Origin: Gamarada debralockiae
Taxonomy: Eukaryota; Ascomycota; Leotiomycetes; Helotiales; Hyphodiscaceae
Assembly (NCBI GenBank): GCA_002803225.1
Contig: NXFV01000502.1
Span: 19,724-83,723, forward strand
DNA length: 64,000 nt
Reading direction: 5' to 3'
The notes under the pieces: generated by a model
What the model saw: only the letters and a program-made list of their open reading frames with translations
The model's database searches: none
Told to the model about the DNA's origin: nothing
Position numbers and translations under genes: made by a program
Shown: positions 12,511 to 23,817 of the stretch, piece after piece
Layout: each line of letters starts with the position of its first letter
Position numbering within the stretch: position 1 is the stretch's first letter

Positions 12511-13838
12511 ATGGGAAATTTACAAATCTCCGAATGGCGGAAGCTTCCTGTAAGTCTTGCAGAGCTCTGCATAGATACGACTTTACGGTGCGGTCAATCT
12601 TTCAGGTGGAGAAAGCTCCGAGACGATGAATGGTAAGTTCAGGGGCACCCCCTATTCCTTGACAGAGCTTAACAGTATATAGGTCTTGCGCTCTACATGG
12701 CAGAATATTATCCCTCAAACAAGACTCGACATATCTCCACTATCGAACCATTCGACACAGTACTCTCTACCCTCTGAGCCCTCCTTCCTCCGCAAAGTCC
12801 TCGATTGTCGGCACGCCAAGTGATGAGGATGATACCGAATCATTACTTCGACAATACCTCAACCTCGCCCCTGACTTGACTGCTTTGTACGAGCATTGGT
12901 CATCGGTAGATTCGAATTTCAAGAAGAGGGCTCCCAAGTTTACAGGAGTTCGCATTTTAAGGCAAGATGCTTGGGAGGCGCTGGTGGGATTCATATGCAG
13001 TAGCAACAACAATATCGTGAGGATATCACAGATGGTATGGATCCACGGATTGACTGAAGTGGATAGAATAGCTAAAAATTTATTGAAGGTCAACAATTTG
13101 TGTCTGCACTACGGACCTCTGGTAGGTCATATTGACGACCAGCCATTTCATGATTTCCCGCCACCTGAGGCTTTGACAGGAGTAGGAGTCGAGTCTCACT
13201 TACGAGAATTGGGATTCGGGTATCGCGCAGGTTACATTGCAAAGACGGCGAAGATGGTTGCAAATGAGAGACCTGAAGGCTGGCTTCAGAGCTTGTGCAA
13301 CCCGGAGATATTTGACGACAACCTGGATCAGAAAGGTCTCCCTGAAGGTGGCCGCGAAGGATATCGAAAAGCTCATGAGGAACTACTTCAATTACAGGGA
13401 GTAGGCCCCAAGGTAGCTGATTGTGTTTGCCTCATGGGGCTTGGCTGGGGCGAGAGCGTTCCGGTAGACACCCATGTGTGGCAGATTGCTCAACGAGACT
13501 ATAAGTTCGGCAAAGGGAAACACAAGAGCCTCACAAAGGCAACATATGATGCTGTGGGTGATCATTTCAGGACTTTATGGGGGAAAGAAGCAGGTTGGGC
13601 GCATTCAGTACTCTTTGCCGCGGATTTGAAGACCTTCTCGGAGAGGCTTGCGACCAAAATCGAGGTTGATGTTGACGAAGTCAAGATCAAGCAAGAAGAT
13701 GGCAGGGTCTTGGAATCGAAGGTGGTTGTGAAGAGGAAATATGCACTGGACGAAGTAAAGGATGAATCTGGTGAGGGGAAGAACAGCATTGTACTTGAAA
13801 GCTCGCGAAGTCAGCGGGCAAAAAGGAGGAAGATCTGA
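12511..13838 (+). CDS. OGG1: 8-oxoguanine DNA glycosylase OGG1
   Basis: OGG1 is a base-excision repair glycosylase/AP lyase that removes 8-oxoG opposite C. Three exons, 12511-12632, 12683-13034 and 13089-13838, give 407 aa. The N-terminal domain starts MGNLQISEWRKLPVSLAELC and includes TTLRCGQSFRWRK. The helix-hairpin-helix with GVGPKVADC carries the Schiff-base lysine at about K266, and VPVDTHVW carries the catalytic aspartate at about D285. Their 19-residue spacing equals human K249/D268. The C terminus ends SQRAKRRKI, a likely nuclear signal. Intron 2 (13035-13088, 54 nt) is in frame and stop-free, but removing it restores the conserved run SSNNNIVRISQMVNNLCLHY, so I treat it as an intron. 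Confidence 0.96.
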
Positions 13839-14767
13839 TATTCGTGGAACTCGTAATAATTAGGTATGTACAAATAAAGCTATGGCAGAGAAACTTATTC
13901 TCCTTCGTATAGTGTTTTGCCGAACACCGTTCCATACCCTTTTGGTATTCCGCGATCTTTGTCTTGAATGGAACAAATTGTACACTCGATTCTGTGTGTG
14001 GTGGGCGCGGAGTTTGGGAGGAATTCCAGAAACTCAACCTCACAATTACCAGCCTTGCGCATCATATCTTAAAGACATTCTTTCTTATGGAGTGACATCT
14101 TTCACTATTCGCGGCGTCCAAGATGTCTCAGCCTTTCACTCTTCCATTGGTCCACGTGGTGAATGACGAATGCCGAAAGAACGCAACCATTCATCCCCTG
14201 CCATTGTACCGTTCCCCTCATCTCTCTGCCAATCTCATCCAATGGCATGAGGGGTCCATATTTGCGATTTGCGTCTCCCAGCAACAAGGACCAGTTATAG
14301 GAGAAAGAGACGATCTGCAAAAGGGGCCGTCATGCAGCGGGCAAAGAATTGAAGCCTTTTGTTTGGTTGTTTCTTCTCACATTTATTCATGAATGGAACT
14401 TTGGGGGTGTTTGGTGGATGTTCGCCAATTCATCCAGTCGTTTTGGACTTTGCTCTCAAGGGCTCAATAGTGGAGGGGTACAGCTGTCTAATCCTATTCG
14501 TCAGGGGCTTCCCCATACATGCATAATTTCAAGCCTTACTCTCTATAAGCCGCAAGAGCTGACTTTTTCGGCAAAGTTGGACAAGGCCCTTGAGATGAGG
14601 GAATCGAGAGGCTTGCATAGTGTGCGGCTGAGCAAGTGGACTCCAATAAATGGCAGGCATCCTTTAACGATTTCTTCTGCAGTTTTTCCAACAATTGCGT
14701 ATTTTCTTCAATTTCGAAATCACTAAATTTTCCCACTCAATCCGTTTGTGAAGTATTATCATAGCAA
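13839..14767. other. Intergenic region between OGG1 and the CorA-like gene
   Basis: About 930 bp. It holds only short frames without recognisable motifs and must contain the promoter of the downstream CorA-like gene. Nothing else stands out. Confidence 0.5.
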
Positions 14768-17700
14768 ATGGACAGCAGGAAACCAATTCCCGTGATGGAC
14801 GAGCCAAAGGATTTCTATGAGAAGGATGTTCCGGAGCGCCTTCAAGATGATCCACTGGTATCCTATTTTCGCTGCCGATATAAAAACCGGGAGGCTCTTC
14901 TATCTTATTATGAAGACAAGTTTAAGGAGAAGACATATAAGTTTGAAAGAATTAAGCAAGAGCTTACAAGGATTGACCAGCTGAGATCTGAGTTTGATAG
15001 TAGCCATGAGTTCTACATGGATCGTCTTCGAACCTCGCGGGCAACTTGGATACAACAGGCTAAAACCAGGTGTCTCTCCCAGACCCGAGAAGTTGAAGGG
15101 ATAATTGCGGAACTTGAGAAGAAGAACGATGATGACTCGCGGAAACTTCTTCGTCGGAAACGGTATGAATTGAGCATTTTGCAAAGAGTTCCAAACATGG
15201 CAAATCCTCCTGCCAAGACCACTGGCTCTTCAAGGTCTGCAGAATCTCAAAAGGCAGCCACAGTTACAACCACGGAGGATCTTACGACTCCCACGATCGG
15301 ATCAACCGAGGCAGTAAGCTCTCAGACCGATCCTGACCACGGATTTACGGTCAACATGATCACCCTGAAGAAGGAGTTTCCTACGTCCTCATATGTTCAT
15401 TTTAAAATGGAGAAATACTCTGTCAATAAAGCTCTAGATGGGACAGATAGTGTATTGAAGCAAAGGTGCAAGCACTGCGACCCGGACACTCTCCGTTACT
15501 TTCACTTCCCCGCAAATAACATGGCTTGGATTGAAGTATGACCACCCTATAGTGTATTTGCAATTCTCTACGTTACTTATCCCTGTACAGAGAGCTATCA
15601 CCCGCTACAATGGCGAAGAAACCGGAGAGTACGATTACCGAAAATCGCCGGATTACCGCAAGAAATCTTCAAACTTCCTATGCAGGGAGTTCTGGACCGG
15701 TCGTCAGCACGGAGGCAGAGAAGATCCCATTCACGCCCGACATATGCTTTCCCATTGCTCTCATATTCCTTCTGGTATTCCCCTCCTTCCATGTTCCGTT
15801 TTCAATCGTTCAGTAGTTTTGAGCTCATATCTTGAGTAGACGCCTGCCCTTGCCCTTACACAGATAGTCCTTCCAAAAATCCTTCTAGCAGCAATAGTTT
15901 TATCATGTTTGTAAGTTTTCAAGTCAAGTTTACCTACAGAATAAACCCTCAAGACCACTAGATGCCTTATCTTCATTGGGAGACGGACAGAAAGTATCGG
16001 CAGATGGCCGCCGTAACGAAGCAAATAACCAAGGACCACCAACTATCAACCAAAAATAACCAAAGGTTTCAACCGCATTCAACGCACAAACTATCGCCAG
16101 AATGGATCCAAGTTTCAAGTGACGTCCAACCACTGCCATTCACTTTCAAGACGTCCTTGGGCCGATATCTCTTTCACGTCGCAGAAATATATTCCCGCAT
16201 GGACATTGCACTCGATCGTGCCCTGTTGAAGAATTACCTTCATAAGAAGCCACCGCTTCATGGAAGACGGACACTGGATCAATCATACTACTGGAAACTT
16301 GAAGATACTGGACCAAGAGATCAAGATCAGGTCGTCTACCGTGGGACAATGACTGCAAAAGACTCAACAAGAACAACTCGAGTCATCATGGTTGAGTAAG
16401 TATAACTTGAGAGTGATCCGTTCCCTGCTCCCTCTAAGTTTCCAGGATCCTCGAGTCCCCTTCTCCTGACAGATACTCTAAATGGACGGCCTAGGAGTAG
16501 GGTATGACCTCTTCTCTTTCGGTCAATGCTAACTCCGAAATTTCACAGTCAGTTGTGGCTCTACGTGCTTGACGATCGTACGTTTCACGAAGGTTGAGAT
16601 GCTACAACGAAACTTGCTGATCTTCTAGACACAATCATCACGAGCTTCCCAAGACGATGGGGTCGGAACAAGCCAGATCACTCGGCAGTGCACAACGCAA
16701 TCCGTGCGAGGCTAACCCACCTCCGTGGTGGTGAAATCAACTCGGTGTATGATCTAGCACTGATCATCATCAATCAGGTGCGTTTCCTCGGCCTTACTTC
16801 CTGGCAGCCCATTCTTCTTATTCTCGACCAGTTCGGGTTGGGTACACTTAGCATACCTCACGTTCAAAGCAGCCCTTTCAGCTCTTAAATCATGTCTAGT
16901 TTCTGATGTTTCCCTGGAAAGAGAGATGCTGATTCTGAGACTTTAATAGTGTTCAACTGTTTTCTTTGACCGGACAAAGCTGGTGGATGAGCGTCCGGAT
17001 GTGTTTGACCGTACGTAATTTTCAGAGCTATTTATTTCCTCCTCTGGCCATCCTCGTGAGTTCTTTGCACATCTATTCCAGATAGATGTTCTTAGGAGCA
17101 AGTGCATCTTCGGGAATTCTTGTAATTGTCTTCCTCTTTCATTCTCGAGAAATGCTGACTCGGGAATTTTCACAGTTTTTGCCAACGCCATTGGCCATGT
17201 TGTAAGTGTTATGAACGAGAATTCTCTCCTAACAGCAAATTAAAGAACGACAGTCTGAACGAAAATCGCAAGCCTTCGAAGTATTCTGGGGCCACCTCAG
17301 GAATCTTGAGATGAGTCAGCACAGTGACAAGTTTGGATCTTTCCAGAGGTACATTCTGAATATCAATCCTGAGGGGGTGTTACTTCGCGAGGCACACGAC
17401 ATTATGGACGAGTTACGTATGATGCGGCGAGTCTACGACCAGCAGTTGAGCGTTACCACAGACTTCCTCAAACACTTGCAAGATTTGCACGATCAAGAGA
17501 ATCCTCCAGATCATGAGTTTCTGCAGGGATTGAAGAGAATGATTGAAGACATTAGTACAAAATCGAATGCCAGAATAGACCAGAGTACTCAGACCAATGG
17601 GGAGATTGAACTGCAGAACGGGGCAGCTACTGTGGCTCAGACAAATGGAGGGCATCTCAATGGAACGACTGCTCCATTGAAAACAACTGCACAGAACGGC

Positions 17701-18631
17701 TCGGCAAATGGTCACTCTGAGGAGCATCACGAAGAGATTTCTCAACTCAAAACAAGGGTTCCCAAAAGCACATTGAACCGGGCAAAAGCTCTCATTCAAG
17801 TCATTACCATACGGCGACACGAATTACAAGATTATGAGGATACCACGAAGGACGTGTCTAATCAAGTTCGTTACCCTTTATTAGCATTTCCCAATCTCTC
17901 TCGGCCCCTCCCCCCAACCAACACATCCCCTAATCCACGCCCCCAACGACTTACTAACAGACGTATTTCTGCAGTTAGAAGGCCTACTCAGCCTCAAACA
18001 ACAACAAGCCAGTCTAGTCGAAGCGGACGCAGCTCTCGCTCAAGGTCGCTCTATCATGCTGTTCACAGTGGTAACGATCATCTTTTTGCCATTATCTTTC
18101 ATGTCCAGTGTGTTCGGCATGAACGCCTCGGAGCTCTTAGGCACTTCGGGTGGTATAATGTCATTAAGTCACCAATTCACCTTGATGTGTACGTCCGCCA
18201 CCTCGTTCCTTCCTAGATATGACTAACTTCAAGTAGTCCCGATCTCCGTAGCAATAATCATACCAACTCTCTGCCTAGCCTTTTCAGCGAAATTGCTGAA
18301 TCCAGTCGTTGCGGCGGGTAACCGGATAGGTGCTTACATTCCATTGGATTGGCTCGCCAATTTGATATCTCTTCTTGGTGCTGCCATCTTCGCCATCTGC
18401 TTCGAATATAGTGGTCTGCATTACTTATGGACGTTCTACATCTCGAAGTCCCCTCCTGCGAAAGGCGTACAGAAGGTTTGGAACATCTTTGCTCACAAAC
18501 AGTCGAAATGGGATGCGAACGCACTTGCGAATCGGCGGAAGCGTTGGAGCAAGGAGATTGAGCTGAGGAGGCAATTGAGAGAGAATACTCTTAATGAGAG
18601 ACGCGAGAATAACAGGATGGCACACGCTTAA
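14768..18631 (+). CDS. CorA-like Mg2+ transporter family protein, large fungal form
   Basis: The protein is probably a divalent-cation channel-like membrane protein with a long cytoplasmic N terminus. Eleven exons (14768-15535, 15591-15774, 15864-15910, 15962-16395, 16549-16577, 16629-16777, 16950-17010, 17176-17201, 17254-17865, 17975-18188, 18237-18631) give 972 aa with no frame break. Fungal family landmarks occur in order: a coiled-coil-like N terminus, FLCREFWTGRQHGGRED, MPYLHWETDRKYRQM, LHGRRTLDQSYYW, RDQDQVVYRGT, TSFPRRWGRNKPD, SVYDLALIIINQ, and INPEGVLLREAHDIMDELR. A helical stretch precedes TM1 and the CorA signature FGMN (GMN at about 818-820). Two more hydrophobic segments follow, near 842-860 and 875-900. 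Transport function is inferred from the family. Two exons are only 26 and 29 nt. Confidence 0.9.
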
Positions 18632-18866
18632 GTTGAGTATATCTGTATTTGAACCTCGTCGACCAGGCTCCGTCCGAAACGCACCTTCGAGGGTTATGAG
18701 GAGCTTTCTTCACATTAATGATATCCGATCCAGTATCTTTGAATCGCTCACACGATTTGAACGATTCAAAATATACAAAATCGGGGTCAGTGAAGTAGGC
18801 ACGAAGGAATATCAAAGTCGGCGCTTCTAATGAAACGGAATTCCATACGATATGTGATCCCAGACA

Positions 18867-21012
18867 TTAACCATTGCATTTCTCAGACCGGAGTGAAAGT
18901 TTCCATATATGATGACCCAATACCTGCTGATCGAACACTATCCAGTCGATGTTCTCAACCTCGTTGCCCATGAAATTGAAGGGGTCAAGCAGTCCGAAAG
19001 CCGCCTCATCATAACCATGTCGAGAATGTAACAACAGCGGTTCTGAATGAATTCCATCTGCCTCGCCATCTGCTGACTGCATACGAGTATCGGAGGAAGC
19101 AGCAGGTGCCGCCTCCGAAGACTGAGACGCTGCGTTCTTTGACGCGTTTGAGAATTTAGCACCAGTCAATGTGAGATATATCGCATGCAAAACTCGCTGA
19201 GCATCTCTACTAGCGTAGATTTTCGACACAGATAGCATGCGACTGCTCGAGCAGTGCGAGCACTTCCCTCTCCGTGGCGGTATTAATTGGTGAGCTCTGC
19301 GAGCCTCGTTTCCAACGGGTATGCACAAGAAGGCACAGTACCATGATGCCTAATAGGAAATCATTCTTGGTGAAGTTGCTAAGCATCCAGCGCTCCGTAT
19401 ATAGTTGGCCTCCAGGTGAGAACTCCATATACATGTCAATGAACTGACTGACTAGATTTTTTCCCAGCTTCGACACAGTATCTAGTGCTGAAAACATTGC
19501 CTCGAGCCATGTAGCTGCGATGCAGAACAGAAAGACTTTTCAGGTAAATGAACTCGACGTGTAGTCTGGTCATGATGAGAAAAGGCGCATCTGCGATCGA
19601 CTCGGAAAGAGTTCGTGCCCGGAGAACATCAGGAATCGTCGCGTACATTTGTCGAATTTCTTTGTCAAGTTGAAGGATCTCTGTTTCGGAATTCTCGTTG
19701 AAGGAGAGGGCGAATTGGCAGACCTTACTGAAGTTGATCATTTGCCTGTCTTTGACAATGAGCCATAGTAGCTTTGTAACTTCGTTCTCGGATCGGGGCG
19801 CAAAGTAATACTAGTGTGCCTGCATCGAAGTCCGAGTCCAAGAGATTCCGAGGTGATTTAGTGTCACGATGTTCAAGACGGATGTTGCTCGGGATGCCAA
19901 GTTGGAAGGAAATCATCAAGTCCATCTGCTTGCATACTGCCCAAAATCGTCTGCGCATTTCACCCTCAAACACGGTGAAGGATCCGAATGAATCTGGATC
20001 TCGATGGTAACCCATCTCGTACGCTATGCGGACGACTATTAGGATCGCTCCAGCTTCCCGAGAGGAATCAAGGCTTCTGACAATTTTACAATGGGCATAC
20101 ATAGCAAGTGCTTCCACTGTAAATTGCTGTGGTCGATGATTTCCCCCACTACAAGGCATTGCCCGGCAGCGGCATGCAAGGGAGAACGTCCGTTGATTAA
20201 GTCATTCTGTGATGAATGATATGAACCAGTTGCTCGCCCAATCAGCGATGCCATATAGCAAATTGAGAATAACATGGAATGCCACAGAGGGTTGACATTT
20301 GCAGTGTCAGCCCAAAAATCTCGATATTGACGCTGAAAATGGTATGTATGAGCGAATGGAAGAAAGATTTCTTCCCGGAGGTAGATCGAAAGGAAACGAT
20401 CGACCTCAACTTTTGAAGGCAGATATTAGGAGATGATCTGCTGTATAGAGTAGACATTTGAGGATCCGAATATCAGCTCGCGGCATAAAGCGGGGGCTTC
20501 GGATACAAGGGATTCTTTCTGCTTCCTGGACCACCCAAAACAGCCTTCAACTCGTGTATATCGTCCAATATAGCCGACCAATGCGTGGAACCAACGTATC
20601 TTGGGTTATCGACTTGTTCGTTTCGAGGCTGATCAACAGCTTCTGCTGGATCATGGTGCAATTCTGGTGCCACCATGGGCTCTGTAGATACCGCATCGTT
20701 GCTAGACTGCGCGGATGCTTGGGTTTGCATCAAATCCTTGACCAATGACTCCAGATGTAACAACCTATCTTCGGCCGCTGCGTGGCGACTGATGTCGACT
20801 CTTGACCCAGCAAGCCGCTGGTAACTGCAAGCAGCTGCCTGACTGCAGGCACTGCATGGCTGGCCTCGATCGCATCGAAGTTTACATTTTCGGCATTGAT
20901 TGCACACGAGCGACTCCCGTGGGCGTTTCGTGACCCTTGCGGCTGAAGACTCATGTGAACCATCTTTGTGTGCCCAGAATTTGCTAGTGAAGCTTGAAAA
21001 GTCCGACATCAT
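18867..21012 (-). pseudogene. Decayed Zn2Cys6 transcription factor
   Basis: The N terminus has an ESLVCNQCRKCKLRCDRGQP zinc cluster and a nuclear-type basic run. Later blocks match the fungal-specific regulatory domain: VDRFLSIYLREEIFLP, MLFSICYMASLIGRA, HAAAGQCLVVG, FTVEALAMYAHCKIVRSLD, RIAYEMGYHRDPDSF and MRRRFWAVCKQMDLM. No single frame carries them. I see frame breaks near 20470-20480, at the five-base C run 20143-20147, near 19795-19805, at the six-base T run 19457-19462 and at the four-base T run 19220-19223. There is also an in-frame TAA at 20426-20428. None fits a GT-AG intron of normal length. With the breaks ignored, the span would give about 715 aa, a normal family length. The last cysteine spacing (CSQAAAC, five residues) is one shorter than usual. 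Base-call errors are the main alternative. Confidence 0.75.
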
Positions 21013-21357
21013 TCAATATCAGTTGTAGATGACGTGTGAAATGAGCATCGCGGAGAGATTGAGCAGAAGACGTGCTGTTATCTGGATTGCTCAGCATGAA
21101 GCGAGGCTACGCTCGCCTCCTGAACAAGCGACCTTCTGTCCAGCGAATGCTCGAATTCGAACTTTACTACAGATGGAGGGGGAGATGGAATAGAGATTTT
21201 GAACAGGCTAGCAGTGCTCAGCATAAACACTCTCTCAGGGTCTTGTAATAAAAACTATCTTCAAGATGATTGCTTCGAAGAAGACGTTCTTAACGACTGG
21301 GAGAGCTCAAAAATGGCATTGCTATTCGTCTTCCCATCTAGAACTATGCTGTCTAGG
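21013..21357. other. Short intergenic gap
   Basis: About 345 bp between the decayed factor and the dehydrogenase, both on the minus strand. Nothing recognisable. Confidence 0.5.
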
Positions 21358-22207
21358 CTACCAGGGTTGAACACCGTCCCGACGGACCACCTTTCCGACG
21401 TCTTCATCCCGGGCACCCTCGACCACTTCTCGGACAAAATTCGCACCTACAGTGGGATCTTGTGCGCCCATCTTCTTGTTCATCTCCTGGCCACCGCCCA
21501 GTCCAGTGGCAAGAAAGCCTGGCGAAATGCACCAAACTTTGACTCCGTCTTCTCTTAGAATCCGTATCCACTCCCGCATCATCATGTTCATGCCGGTTTT
21601 GCTGGATCGGTAGGCTGCGATATCGTATGCTTGCTTCGGCCAGCCCTTCGCCGGAGACTGGTTGAGTATGATGGATATGTTTTCACTTTCAGCAAGTGTG
21701 GAAGTGCCGCTCGTAATGAAGATGAGCCTAGGATCCGACGATTTCAGGAGGAGTGGCACGAGAGTATGAGTAAGGATGTGCGTTCCAGTAGTGTTGACCT
21801 CCCATGACTTATTCCACATCTCTCTCATTGTCATCTTCCCAAGGTAAAGTTGCTGGTCGAACTGCCCCCCTATACAGGGATTAGCCTTTAGCCGTTACTA
21901 AGAAGTAACTAGTCTGCTCACCTGCATTGTTGATCAGGACGTCGAGGCGACCAAATTGGTTTGCGACATGTTCGAACACTTGAGAAATCGAATTGTCATC
22001 CTCAATGTCTACTTGGACCGCCGTTATGACACTGGAACTCTGAGGGAGCTCTCTTTGCGCCTCTTGGGCTGCAGCGTTGGCTTTTTCGAGGCTACGACCG
22101 CCGAGCAGTATCGTGTATGCTTTGGGGGATTGGCACAAGGCTTTGACCGTTTCAAAGCCAAGGCCAGTATTGGCGCCGGTAATTAGGACAACTGGATTGG
22201 AAGCCAT
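21358..22207 (-). CDS. Short-chain dehydrogenase/reductase
   Basis: This is an NAD(P)-dependent oxidoreductase of the classical SDR fold; its substrate cannot be read from sequence. Two exons, 22207-21922 and 21869-21358, give 265 aa. The cofactor motif TGANTGLG is near residue 12, and GGRSLEKA follows. DVLINNAGG crosses the splice junction (GTGAGC donor, TAG acceptor). The catalytic residues appear as the Ser of FITSGTS and Tyr/Lys of AAYRSSKTG. The C terminus GKVVRRDGVQPW is typical of fungal carbonyl-reductase-like SDRs. It lies tandem with and upstream of the decayed Zn2Cys6 gene, which suggests a former regulator-enzyme pair (inference). The start at 22207 (MASNPVVLITG) is chosen because the in-frame extension upstream looks unlike the family. 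Confidence 0.9.
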
Positions 22208-22915
22208 TGCTGTTTTCTTGCGTCTTATGTGGGTGTTGGCGAACACTTGAGAAAAGCACTTGTAGACATACAAGCACTGATCTTATATAGTAGCAATTTT
22301 GCTCGGAGATAACTAAAATCCACCCCAGACTTCATGAAGCCAGTCCCGGATTCTTGCAATATGACGCAGAACTTACTATAGTAGAGGAAAGGACATAAGA
22401 AATGCGATCGATATGGACGGCATTCGGACGGAGCATCTCCTATCTTAGCGGAAGAGTCTTCATCTTGCAGCCAGCGATCTGATGCGGCCACTCAAAGCTT
22501 CGGCGACAAGGAATAAAGAAGTTCAAGCACCTTTTAAATGCTGTGAATCCCGTCGTTCTTCAAAGCTGTCATTTCTCCTTCATGTTCTTCACATTTCTCA
22601 TCAAGGGGCGTCCCCAGACCTAGGTTTGGTTTGATCCAACAGGTTGCAGTCCCTTGAGAAGATGGTCATGAGCTTGGTCTTCTTCACCTGGACCTAGCTA
22701 TTTTGTCACACTCACAATTCACAATAAAAGAAATGATGACCTTGAAATGCTGTAATAGATAAGACAAATATGAAGTTGAAAAATTCGTCCATCGCAGTCT
22801 TCCCCCCAAGTACCTTGAAATCGCCAGCCGAAGGAACCCTGACAGTTAGAGCTTCATCAAGCGAGACCATCATCCAGTACTGTATTTCCCCACATCCCTC
22901 CACAACCTCAACACA
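22208..22915. other. Divergent intergenic region, dehydrogenase/LCL3
   Basis: About 710 bp between divergent starts. It contains the TATA-like site for the minus-strand gene at 22283-22289. No other gene is supported. Confidence 0.5.
22283..22289 (-). promoter_or_regulatory. TATA-like box of the dehydrogenase gene
   Basis: Read on the minus strand the site is TATATAA, 76 bp upstream of the dehydrogenase ATG, a plausible position for a core promoter. It was found by eye only. Confidence 0.35.
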
Positions 22916-23817
22916 ATGCGATGGCCACCATGGTCTTCCAATTCCGACAGGGAGCACGATGACAAGAACCACGTATCATGGACAGATAGTCTCAATGCCA
23001 CCGACTGGTCACACTTTACGGAACCAAGGACGCTTGTGCCAGCACTTCTTCTCGCAACGGCATTCACAGCAACATATCTTGCCTCCAGCCGAGTCTATAA
23101 ATCCTATATTCGTCGCATTCCAGGAACAGCATACATAAAGCCCGGATTCTTTAGGAGGAGAAGCTTGTTTGGCACGGTAACGAGAGTCGGAGATGGTGAT
23201 AACTTCCACCTCTTTCATCAGCCGGGTGGGCGGTTGATGGGTTGGGGATGGCTGAGGAAGATTCCTGAGAAGAACGCTGATTTGAAGGGCAACACGGTAT
23301 ATCTCCAACGATGCTTCTGGAATGATTTTAACCAAGCTGATGGACTTTGCAGATACCGATTCGACTAGCAGGAATCGACGCGCCAGAAGGAGCCCATTTT
23401 GGGAAACCCGCTCAACCTTACTCGAACGAAGCTCTAGAATGGCTGAGAAACTATATATTGGGCCAGCGCGTACGGGCTTATATCTACAAGCCGGATCAAT
23501 ATGATCGAGTGGTGGCTAGTGTGTGGATACGGAAACGAAACGAATTTCTTCGGAAAGATGTGGCGAAGGAAATGCTTAGGGCGGGGTTTGCTACGGTCTA
23601 CGAGGCCAAGAGCGGAGCTGAATTTGGGGATTTCGAGAAAAAGTACAGGCGGATCGAGGCTTGGGCAAAGATAACGAAGAAAGGGATGTGGGCTGCGAAG
23701 GCGGAGGACTATGAAAGTCCGAGGGATTTCAAGATTCGGACGGCGCAACTCAGCGAACCGAAACAAGAGGAGAAAAAGGTACCCAGCTTTTGGAGAAGGC
23801 TTATTTGGTGGAGATGA
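22916..23817 (+). CDS. lcl3: LCL3-type mitochondrial membrane endonuclease
   Basis: LCL3 is a membrane-anchored staphylococcal-nuclease-fold protein, assigned to mitochondria in fungi. Two exons, 22916-23296 and 23353-23817, give 281 aa. A single hydrophobic segment ([20 protein letters not shown]) lies near residues 42-61, followed by the basic run [20 protein letters not shown]. The nuclease fold begins [17 protein letters not shown] and continues across the splice into [20 protein letters not shown], with [20 protein letters not shown] and [12 protein letters not shown] later. These match the SNase Asp/Arg/Glu active-site neighbourhood. The intron (23297-23352) has GTATAT and GCAG ends. 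Confidence 0.92.

Noticed and set aside
16396..16548. Possible extra exon in the 153-nt intron of the CorA-like gene
   Set aside because: Direct joining of the flanking exons gives the family motif DQLWLYVLDD without an insert.
21865..21921. Apparent frameshift at a G run in the short-chain dehydrogenase
   Set aside because: The first G belongs to the TAG splice acceptor. With the intron at 21870-21921 the frame is intact and DVLINNAGG is restored.
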